Shown piece after piece: positions 57,342-64,000 of a DNA stretch of 64,000 nt. Location: contig CALMIR010000093.1 in assembly GCA_937864265.1 (NCBI GenBank), forward strand, positions 1-64,000. The letters are read 5' to 3'. Origin of the DNA: an uncultured Saprospirales bacterium. GTDB lineage: Bacteria > Bacteroidota > Bacteroidia > Chitinophagales > Saprospiraceae. The notes under the pieces are model-generated. The model did not search any database. It saw only the letters and a program-made list of their open reading frames with translations, and had not been told where the DNA came from. Every line of letters starts with the position of its first letter. Within the stretch, counting starts at the first letter, position 1. The translations under genes and the position numbers were made by a program.

Positions 57342-57421
57342 AAAAGCCTTGCGTTAGCTTGGCCATCAAATACTCCCTGCCCGACCGGCTGTAGCCCGGG
57401 CGGGAAAAGCCTTGCGTTAGC
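57342..57421 (+). repeat. 17-bp direct repeat pair
   Basis: AAAAGCCTTGCGTTAGC occurs at 57342-57358 and 57405-57421. The bases after each copy are also similar (…CATCAAATACTC versus …CAATCAATTACTC), and a GC-rich imperfect hairpin lies between. It looks like a decayed tandem duplication in the spacer before the GH3 gene end. Confidence 0.65.
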
Positions 57422-57463
57422 CTAGCAATCAATTACTCAAAGGCTTAGCCTACTGCCCAGCCA

Positions 57464-59707
57464 TCAATAAGTAAAATCTGCTTCTTTGTAGTGCATGGCA
57501 TCAGTGCCGATCATAACCTTGAAAGCCCCAGGTTCGGCTTGAAAGCGCATGTCTTGGGTGTAAAACTGCAGATCGTCGAGGGTAATCATAAAATTAACCT
57601 GACGAGATTCACCTGGCTCTAGCCGGATTTTCTGAAAGCCTTTCAGTTCTTTCACCGGGCGGGTAACGGAGCCAACCATATCACGTGTAAACAAAAATAC
57701 GACTTCTTCGCCGGCTACTTTTCCTGTGTTGGTGACTTGTATGCTGGCCTGTATCGGGGCGTCGTCGCCGATGTGGTCGCTATTCAGCTTGAGGTTGCCA
57801 TACTCAAAATTAGCATAGCTCAGACCGTGACCAAAAGGATAAAGCGGATCGTTGGACACATCCAAGTATTTGGAGGTATATTTATTGTTGGCATCAAAGG
57901 GGCGCCCCGTGTTTTTCATACTGTAATAAATGGGAATTTGGCCTTCGTTTCTGGGGAAGGTGATGCACAATTTCCCGGAAGGGTTTTCTTTTCCGCTAAG
58001 GACATCGACAATAGCCTGGCCAGATTGGGTGCCGAGGTGCCAGGTATTCACAATGGCAGGGATGTTTTCGTCCATCCAGGTCAACACAAGCGGCCTGCCA
58101 GCCATGACTAATGCGATAACCGGCTTGCCAGTTGCATTTATTTGTTCCAGCAGCGCTTGTTGTGGACCGGGTAAATCCAAAACAGAACGGCTAGCTGCCT
58201 CTCCACTTTGGGTGTAGTTCTCGCCCAGAGCAAGGATGACTACATCGGCGCTTTGGGCGGCTTTGATGGCCGCGTCAAAACCTTGCTTGTCGTTGCCAAA
58301 AGTTTTACAACCTTCCGCGTATTGGATTTGGGCATTCGGATAGGCATCTTGCAAAGCCTTGCGAATAGTGACGACTTTTGATGCGTCGCCAGAGGCATGC
58401 CAGGTACCCAGGTTGTCCAATTGGTTGTCGGCCAATGGGCCAATCAGCGCGATGTTTTTGTAATTGGGCGACAGGGGCAAAAGTTTGTTGCCTTTAAAGG
58501 GGGCATTTTTTAATAAAACGATAGATTTTCTGGCAGCTTCCAAGGCGTGTTCCATCATTTCCTGGCTGAACACGACTTCTTGTTCGCGTTGCGCATCGGA
58601 ATAGCGGTAAGGGTCGTCTAGCAAGCCCAGTTGCTCTTTCAAAGTCAGAATGCGCCTTACCGCATCATCGATCATGCTTTCTGGTACAATTTCATTTTTC
58701 ACCAACTCAACCAGGTGGTTTTGATATGCTCCACCTTGCATGTCCATATCTACCCCGGCCAAGGCAGATTGCCGGGCGGCATCCTCTAGGTCTTTGGAAA
58801 AACCATGGGGAATCATCTCATTGATGGAGGTATAATCTGTCACGATGAAGCCGTTGAAGCCCCATTCGTTTTTCAGTAATTCGCGCAGTAACCATTCGTT
58901 TCCAGTGGCGGGAATGCCGTTGATTTCATTAAACGAAGTCATCACGGTAGCAGCACCTGCGTTAATGGCGGCTTTGTAGGGCGGCAGGTAGGTTTCCATC
59001 AAACTTCTTTCTGAAATGTCAACGGTATGGTAGTCCCGACCAGCTTGGGCTGCGCCATAAGCTGCAAAATGCTTGACACAAGCCAATAGGGTGAAAGGGT
59101 CGCTCAGGTCGCTGCCCTGATGCCCGCGAACTTTAGCCATAGCGATCTGGCTGCCCCACCAAACGTCTTCACCAGACCCTTCTGATATACGCCCCCAACG
59201 CGGGTCGCGGGCAATATCCACCATCGGATTGAAAGTCCAGTGTAAACCTGATGCCGCCGCTTCTTTGGATGCCAGGCGAGCCGATTTTTCTATGACACCT
59301 AAGTCCCAGCTACAGGCTTCCGCCAATGGGATGGGAAAAATGGTCTTGTGCCCGTGTATGACATCGTATCCAAAAAGCAAGGGAATGCCCAGACGGGATT
59401 CTTCCACTGCTATCTTTTGCAATTCACGGGTATAAGCAGCCGTATGGGCGTTAAAAACGTTGCCGCATTTGCCCGCCTTTATGTCGTTGATGTAATTGTC
59501 GTTCATCACCGGGCCGGTCTGATCCCAACTACTGGTGTAAAGGGTCATTTGGCCTACTTTTTCCTCCAAAGTCATTTTTTTCAACAAATCTTCAACCCGT
59601 TTGGAAGCTTGAAAAGGCTCTGGCTTGATAGGATCAGGTTGATTCCCAGGAAATAGCATAAATGCCATGCTTGTAAATAAGTATGTGAACCAGTTGTGAA
59701 GTAACAT
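57464..59707 (-). CDS. GH3 beta-glucosidase (BglX-type)
   Basis: A 747-residue GH3 enzyme with a signal peptide, close to the usual BglX length. The N-terminal TIM barrel shows PLLFGYDVIHGH near residue 107, KHFAAYGAAQAGRDY near residue 208 and the nucleophile aspartate in FIVTDYTSI near residue 285. The alpha/beta domain has the acid/base region LGENYTQSGEAASRS near residue 488. A fibronectin-III-like domain closes the C-terminus. It should release glucose from beta-gluco-oligosaccharides. It is next to two GH144-type genes on the same strand, so sophoro-oligosaccharides (beta-1,2) are a likely substrate. Confidence 0.93.
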   Translation of the reverse strand: MLLHNWFTYLFTSMAFMLFPGNQPDPIKPEPFQASKRVEDLLKKMTLEEKVGQMTLYTSSWDQTGPVMNDNYINDIKAGKCGNVFNAHTAAYTRELQKIAVEESRLGIPLLFGYDVIHGHKTIFPIPLAEACSWDLGVIEKSARLASKEAAASGLHWTFNPMVDIARDPRWGRISEGSGEDVWWGSQIAMAKVRGHQGSDLSDPFTLLACVKHFAAYGAAQAGRDYHTVDISERSLMETYLPPYKAAINAGAATVMTSFNEINGIPATGNEWLLRELLKNEWGFNGFIVTDYTSINEMIPHGFSKDLEDAARQSALAGVDMDMQGGAYQNHLVELVKNEIVPESMIDDAVRRILTLKEQLGLLDDPYRYSDAQREQEVVFSQEMMEHALEAARKSIVLLKNAPFKGNKLLPLSPNYKNIALIGPLADNQLDNLGTWHASGDASKVVTIRKALQDAYPNAQIQYAEGCKTFGNDKQGFDAAIKAAQSADVVILALGENYTQSGEAASRSVLDLPGPQQALLEQINATGKPVIALVMAGRPLVLTWMDENIPAIVNTWHLGTQSGQAIVDVLSGKENPSGKLCITFPRNEGQIPIYYSMKNTGRPFDANNKYTSKYLDVSNDPLYPFGHGLSYANFEYGNLKLNSDHIGDDAPIQASIQVTNTGKVAGEEVVFLFTRDMVGSVTRPVKELKGFQKIRLEPGESRQVNFMITLDDLQFYTQDMRFQAEPGAFKVMIGTDAMHYKEADFTY

Positions 59708-59796
59708 GAGCTTTTTGTTTTTAATTTTTGATCCTGCCTCGCCTTCTTCTGCTTTTTCGCAAGAGCAGACGGGTTGATGCTGCGTTTTTGTCAGTA

Positions 59797-61194
59797 TTAT
59801 TTGATGGGAACTTTCCGGTATTCAAAACCGAGTTTATCCAAACCTTGCTGTACTTCTTCGCAGGACATGAATAAATCCCACAATAAGCCGGAACGGTGAT
59901 TTTCAATCATAACGGCAACGGGACCTTGGTCAATGGCTAGATAGCGGGGCAATACCCAATTGTCGTCGAGACGAAAAGCGTCGTAAAAACCAAATTCGCC
60001 CCAAGTAAGGTCTTTGTGATTGTCGTACATATTGCGCATGACGGCCATGCTTTCTTTTGGCGTATAGACAATAGACGAAAGCGCAGCCGTAGGCGAAATG
60101 ACACCAATATCCTCCCCCGGTTTATGCCCCATGTATCCTTTGGGGGAATAGCTGGAAGTAAGTCCCCATAAATTTTCACCATAGCCTTTGTGTCCATTAG
60201 GATTCTGTATGCAATAGGCGCGGTTAATCAGTGTGTGGTTGACGTTGTGTTCCCAATAATCGGCATATCGGTCTTTCAATCCGCGTGGGTCCAAGCCCAA
60301 GTAGGAATAATGCGCCCAAAACAAAGGCCCGCCCATCGCTTCGGCGTAGTTGTGCCGCAAATCCAGGTGATAACCGAATGCTTCATGGCTTTTGTCCTGT
60401 ACCATTTCGCCATTTCTGGCCCAGCCGAGGTGATAGGGTTTGTCATCAATGCCATGCGTAGGCGAAGCGGCGGCTAACACATACATAATCAAACATTCAT
60501 TATACCCTGTTACCGGAAAATTCATCGCCCATCCATGATTGGGCGACCAATGCCAGTAGAGCACTTCCTGTCCGTTTTGATGCCAGTCCCATTCTACTTC
60601 TTGCCACAAGCGATCACACTGTTGCGCCAGCGCCTGTTCTTCCGCTGTTCCGTTTTTAAAATATTGCCTGACACAGAGCATGCCTTGCACCAAGTAGGCA
60701 GTTTCCACCAGGTCTCCCCCATCATCTTTCGCACTAAATGGTTTGACCGCTCCGGTTTCTCCATTCATCCAATGCGGCCATACGCCGTGGAAGCGATCGG
60801 CCTTTTCCAAAAAATCCATAATTTGTTTGAAGCGATGAAAGCCAGCTTCTCTGGTGATATACCCCCTTTCGATTCCGCTCAGAATAGCCATCAGACCGAA
60901 GCCCGTGCCACCACTGGTAATGATGTGTTTGTCGTTTTGAGGATAAATACCGTCTGAATGGTAACGCTCGCGGGCAGCGCCTGATACCGGCTCAGCACCT
61001 GTCCAGAAATAATCAAAAGTTTTTTGCTGTACCAGGTTCAACAGCGAATCATCGCTAGTGGCGGTAGTATTTACTTGCTGTTCCTGATTGGTATTGGCAG
61101 GCGCCGATTTCGATCCGCATCCAAAGGCCAATAAATAACAAGGGGCGAGCAGGATCGCCAGGGTTTTTGTATTCATAATATTGTAGCTCGGCAT
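59797..61194 (-). CDS. GH144-type (glucoamylase-family fold) beta-1,2-glucanase, lipoprotein
   Basis: A 465-residue lipoprotein (lipobox LLAFGC, about C26). The (alpha/alpha)6 catalytic domain starts LLNLVQQKTFDYFW near residue 51. Landmarks include GTGFGLMAILSGIERG, DRFHGVWPHWMNGETG, DDGGDLVETAYLVQG, YWHWSPNHGWAMNFPVTGYNECL and PTAALSSIVYTP. This is the PF10091 glycoamylase family that includes GH144 endo-beta-1,2-glucanase of Chitinophaga, which splits linear beta-1,2-glucan into sophoro-oligosaccharides. Its start abuts the stop of the longer paralogue upstream; about 89 nt downstream is the GH3 gene. The specificity is inferred from family and context. Confidence 0.85.
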   Translation of the reverse strand: MPSYNIMNTKTLAILLAPCYLLAFGCGSKSAPANTNQEQQVNTTATSDDSLLNLVQQKTFDYFWTGAEPVSGAARERYHSDGIYPQNDKHIITSGGTGFGLMAILSGIERGYITREAGFHRFKQIMDFLEKADRFHGVWPHWMNGETGAVKPFSAKDDGGDLVETAYLVQGMLCVRQYFKNGTAEEQALAQQCDRLWQEVEWDWHQNGQEVLYWHWSPNHGWAMNFPVTGYNECLIMYVLAAASPTHGIDDKPYHLGWARNGEMVQDKSHEAFGYHLDLRHNYAEAMGGPLFWAHYSYLGLDPRGLKDRYADYWEHNVNHTLINRAYCIQNPNGHKGYGENLWGLTSSYSPKGYMGHKPGEDIGVISPTAALSSIVYTPKESMAVMRNMYDNHKDLTWGEFGFYDAFRLDDNWVLPRYLAIDQGPVAVMIENHRSGLLWDLFMSCEEVQQGLDKLGFEYRKVPIK

Positions 61195-63239
61195 TAATAA
61201 GAAAATCCCAATTTGTCCAAACCGGATTGTACCTCTTCACAGGACATAAACAGATCCCAGAGCAATCCAGAACGATAGTTTTCCATCATCACCACGATTG
61301 GTCCCTGGTCAATGGCCAGATAGGAATTGGCAAACCAGCCTTCTGTCAGGTTAAAGGCATCATAAAATCCATACTCCCCCCAGGTTTTATGGCCCAACAC
61401 GTAGTAAAAGTATTTCATGGCTTCCATGGATTGATCCGGGGTATAGGGCAGAGAAGACAAAGCGGCAGTTGGCGTGATAACGCCCTTATCATTGGTCGGG
61501 GAATGCGCGGAGTAGCCCTCGTGATTATCGCTGGCGGTCAGCCCCCAGCATTTTTCGGAATACCCCACGTAGTTGAGCGGGTTGTCTGCACAGTAGCTGT
61601 AATTGATGAGTGAATGATGGACATTTTGTTCCCAATAATTGGCGTACTGATCAGACAGGTTTCGGGGGTCAAGCCCCAAAAAGGAATAATGTGCGAAAAA
61701 CAGCGGCCCGCCTAAAGCACTGCCCAAGGGCAACGTATAATTATAATAAGTATTGCCATTGGCCATAGCGCCGTTCCTAGCCCAACCATTGTGATAAACG
61801 GCTTCGTCTATGCTGTAATCAGGAGAAGCAGCCGCCAACACATAGGCAATCAAACCTTCGTTATAACCGCGAATGGGCAGGTTCATGGCCCATTCAAAAT
61901 TGGGCGACCAGTGCCAATACAGCACCTCTTCGCCGTTTTTGGTGTACCAGTTCCATTCTACCGCCTGCCAAAGTTCATTGATCTTGGCAATAATCGCGGC
62001 TTCTTGTGTGTCATTGGGATTGAGGTATTGACGGGCAGTGAGCAGCCCCTGAACCAAGAAGGAAGTTTCAATTAAGTCGCCGCCATTGTCTCGCTCGCTA
62101 AAAGGGATAACAGTTCCAGTGATGCCATTTAGCCAATGCGACCAGGCGCCGTGAAAGCGATCGGCATCCTCTAAAAAATGGACGATTTTTTCAAGCCTTT
62201 CCACGCCTTCTTGACGACTGATGAATCCCCGGTGCATGCCTACAATAATAGCCATAATGCCAAAACCAGAGCCGCCGGAGGTCACCAAATCGCCGGAAGT
62301 ATTGCGCTCTCTGGCCAGGCCACTGCTCGGATGCCCAAAATCCCAGAAGTAGTTGAAGGTTTGTTCTTGCACCAGGTCGAGCAGTTCTTCGTCAGAAATG
62401 ATCGGAAACTTGGGGGTTTCATCAATCAAGGTATATAGTCGGTAGTTGTAATTGCTAAATGGACGATCCAGGAGATCGGAAATGGTGGCAGAAAAAACCA
62501 GATCGTATTTGATCAGACTTTCCAGGCTATCCACGACTTGCAGCAGTAGGCTTGAATCACCAACTTGGGTAATATTCATGGGCAGATTGCCGGTAAGTCC
62601 CAGTAAATAAATACCCGGCGCTACTTTATCGACCGCTACCCGGTCAGAAAATCGAACTAAGATGCTAGGTTTATAGTCAACGTCGATGATCCTCGAATTC
62701 GGGGTCGCTGCGATGCCATCCACCAACAGAGTTTCAATGAGTAACGGCGGATTCAGGGTGGTAAAACTCAGCGTAATTCCCTGAAAGGTGGCGCCATTTT
62801 GCCCTTTCAATGCGTTGCCTATGCTCAGGGTATAATCTTTTCCGGGCAATAGCGATCCCTGAAAGGCAGCCGAAATGGTTTTATCCTGATCCAGTAAGCT
62901 GTATTCCAGCGGAATGGCTTGCTGGTTTTCGTCTTTTAATTCAATTTGGTCGTCGAGGTTTTCGGTTTGCAGCGGCGTATTGAAGGTCAATACAATTGGC
63001 TGGTCAACTGGAACGGCAGCCGGGTTACTACCTAAGATCGAAACCGTCCCCACCCGGGCAGCGGCTAATTGCAGCAGATCGCCAACAGGCATAGAATCGT
63101 CATCCGAAGCAGGTTGGCAAGCGGAAAAAAGAAGGAGAAAATAAAAAAGGGGAAAAATCCATTTTTCTGTGCTATACAGAATAGGAAAACGGGTGGAATT
63201 GAGTCGTGTAAAGTATTTGAAGCTATAATTCATTATCAA
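61194..63239 (-). CDS. GH144-type enzyme with N-terminal Ig-like domains, lipoprotein
   Basis: A 681-residue lipoprotein (lipobox LLLFSAC). Two Ig-like (Big_5) domains occupy about residues 50-250. The catalytic domain (about 260-681) is clearly paralogous to the preceding enzyme: LLDLVQEQTFNYFWDFGHPSSG, then FGIMAIIVGMHRG, AWSHWLNGITG, YWHWSPNFEWAMN, PTAALSSLPYTP and the closing LLWDLFMSCEEVQSGLDKLGFSY. The stop overlaps the next gene's start by one base. Ig-like domains typically present the enzyme away from the membrane. It is probably an endo-beta-1,2-glucanase working with the paralogue and GH3. The start is the ATG at 63239, preceded by a leader hairpin. Confidence 0.87.
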   Translation of the reverse strand: MIMNYSFKYFTRLNSTRFPILYSTEKWIFPLFYFLLLFSACQPASDDDSMPVGDLLQLAAARVGTVSILGSNPAAVPVDQPIVLTFNTPLQTENLDDQIELKDENQQAIPLEYSLLDQDKTISAAFQGSLLPGKDYTLSIGNALKGQNGATFQGITLSFTTLNPPLLIETLLVDGIAATPNSRIIDVDYKPSILVRFSDRVAVDKVAPGIYLLGLTGNLPMNITQVGDSSLLLQVVDSLESLIKYDLVFSATISDLLDRPFSNYNYRLYTLIDETPKFPIISDEELLDLVQEQTFNYFWDFGHPSSGLARERNTSGDLVTSGGSGFGIMAIIVGMHRGFISRQEGVERLEKIVHFLEDADRFHGAWSHWLNGITGTVIPFSERDNGGDLIETSFLVQGLLTARQYLNPNDTQEAAIIAKINELWQAVEWNWYTKNGEEVLYWHWSPNFEWAMNLPIRGYNEGLIAYVLAAASPDYSIDEAVYHNGWARNGAMANGNTYYNYTLPLGSALGGPLFFAHYSFLGLDPRNLSDQYANYWEQNVHHSLINYSYCADNPLNYVGYSEKCWGLTASDNHEGYSAHSPTNDKGVITPTAALSSLPYTPDQSMEAMKYFYYVLGHKTWGEYGFYDAFNLTEGWFANSYLAIDQGPIVVMMENYRSGLLWDLFMSCEEVQSGLDKLGFSY

Positions 63240-63253
63240 GTAGTGAAAATATG

Positions 63254-63279
63254 GCGGGAGCTAAAAAGATAGCTCCCGC
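63254..63279. promoter_or_regulatory. hairpin just upstream of the Ig-GH144 gene
   Basis: A perfect 10-bp stem (GCGGGAGCTA with its complement) around a 6-nt loop, 14 nt before the ATG at 63239 on the minus strand. A near-consensus TAACTTTTG lies just upstream (63291-63283). It could be a 5' UTR stem or the terminator of the LamG gene. Confidence 0.45.
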
Positions 63280-63302
63280 GTACAAAAGTTAGTTCATTAA
63301 GT

Positions 63303-63419
63303 CGTGTGCAAAAAATCACTTTCCGATTTATTAAAGTCCTTACCCTAGTGGCCACACTTAAAAAGAAACGTTTAGCCCGCTAGGGTAAGGACAAATCGGG
63401 AACTTAATTTTTCTGCGTA
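63303..63419. repeat. dispersed palindromic element, family B, copy 6 with inserted inverted repeat
   Basis: The outer arms read GTGTGCAAAAAATCACTTTCC and AACTTAATTTTTCTGCGTAA. Inside is the 13-bp inverted repeat GTCCTTACCCTAG (63336-63348) with its partner at 63380-63392, around a 31-bp loop. The same inner repeat, with a 5-bp loop, occurs in copy 2. The element directly follows the LamG gene stop. Confidence 0.8.
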
Positions 63420-63420
63420 A

Positions 63421-64000
63421 TTAAGGCTTTTCAGCATTGTACAATGCCGCAGCATCATCAGCATCAAAGGCAGCGTGGAAAACGCGAATGTCGTCCAAGT
63501 CACCTTTGAAGTGGTTAGCTGTTGGGAAGTCATAGCCACCCCAAGGCTCGGCATCCCACAATTGGCCACCTCTTGATTGAATGAAGCCAAATGCCAAAAC
63601 AGGCTCTGTTTCTGGTGCTACACCGCGGTAGCCCATACCTACAACCGTTCTCTTAGCATCGTTTTCTGGCCACAGGTCGAAGTCAAAGCTTTTCATCAAT
63701 TCACCGTTGATGTACATTCTGCCTTGCTTTTCAGTAGCGTTGTAAGTGCAGATGATGTGCGCCCACTTGTCCTGAATCAAAGAAGCAACACCGCCAGAGC
63801 CAGTCAGGTCAGCCACGAAGTCCCAGCCCTGCCAGCCGCCGTTGTCTTTGTCCTTGCCGTCACCTGGAAACCAAAGGTCTTCTGACACTTTAGTACCATC
63901 CGCCAATTCGTAGCTGGCAGCCAGTTTGCAAGAGCCGAAGTTGCTTGGAATTTCAAACTGGAATCCGAAGAAAGCAGCCAAGCCAAATACGAAAAATCCG
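63421..64000 (-). CDS. LamG/concanavalin A-like lectin-domain protein (5' end outside the window)
   Basis: The C-terminal 193 codons of a larger gene. The frame is open to the window edge, so no start is visible. The sequence is a LamG-like jelly roll: KWAHIICTYNATEKQGRMYINGELMKSFDFD in the middle and FKGDLDDIRVFHAAFDADDAAALYN at the end are the standard signature (the DDIRVFHAAFDADD loop is the typical final strand). Such domains bind carbohydrates or proteins on secreted proteins. It is on the same strand as the beta-1,2-glucanase genes but is separated from them by a family-B repeat and a hairpin, so it may not belong to that operon. Confidence 0.85.
   Translation of the reverse strand, partial: GFFVFGLAAFFGFQFEIPSNFGSCKLAASYELADGTKVSEDLWFPGDGKDKDNGGWQGWDFVADLTGSGGVASLIQDKWAHIICTYNATEKQGRMYINGELMKSFDFDLWPENDAKRTVVGMGYRGVAPETEPVLAFGFIQSRGGQLWDAEPWGGYDFPTANHFKGDLDDIRVFHAAFDADDAAALYNAEKP

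Overview
The window looks like a chromosome segment of a Bacteroidota bacterium, most likely Saprospiria (Saprospira/Lewinella/Haliscomenobacter-like). The reasons are type IX secretion (T9SS) C-terminal sorting domains, a PorP/SprF protein beside a giant SprB-repeat adhesin, GH144 and GH53 glycosidases, SusC-like receptor architecture, TAnnTTTG promoter boxes, and a carotenoid gene trio (CrtD-type desaturase, CruF-type hydratase, CrtZ hydroxylase) that fits a saproxanthin-type monocyclic carotenoid. No rRNA, tRNA, CRISPR array, integrase or insertion-sequence transposase was seen.

Layout. 1-3.4 kb: carotenoid genes and a small tail-anchored protein. 3.5-9.8 kb: a Na+/amino-acid symporter, alkaline phosphatase, a CotH-like secreted protein, and a GH53 galactanase following its probable Nudix-type regulator. 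9.9-20 kb: NusB, a propeller lipoprotein, a T9SS cargo protein, and an outer-membrane barrel gene behind a large TPR gene. 20-24 kb: ornithine aminotransferase, nicotinamidase, a LolD-like ATPase and a membrane hydroxylase. 24-27.6 kb: a SAM-riboswitch-controlled metY-metX-peroxiredoxin operon. 27.7-30.4 kb: OsmC, GNAT and VOC proteins and PorP/SprF. 30.5-36 kb: a 1832-residue adhesin. 36.4-39 kb: folD, a DinB-like protein and a TPR lipoprotein. 39-44.3 kb: a two-gene T9SS surface-protein operon whose first gene carries a (ATTC)12 tract at its 5' end. 44.5-47.6 kb: nth, a Uma2 nuclease-fold protein, coaE and a LOG-family protein. 47.6-57.2 kb: an S41-like lipoprotein, a DUF5689 lipoprotein with its TonB-dependent receptor, and a divergent PorE-like protein ending in two SPOR domains. 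57.4-64 kb: a GH3 beta-glucosidase and two GH144-type enzymes, suggesting beta-1,2-glucan breakdown, plus a LamG protein cut by the window edge.

The most interesting signals are: (1) the likely phase-variable T9SS surface protein gene (12 x ATTC, with start codons in two frames and a base-composition break at a domain boundary); (2) two families of short dispersed palindromic elements that sit mostly at gene 3' ends, one of which appears in nested forms with an extra inverted repeat; (3) the SAM-I riboswitch with a palindrome just upstream of its promoter; and (4) a PorE-like T9SS component with SPOR domains in place of the OmpA domain.
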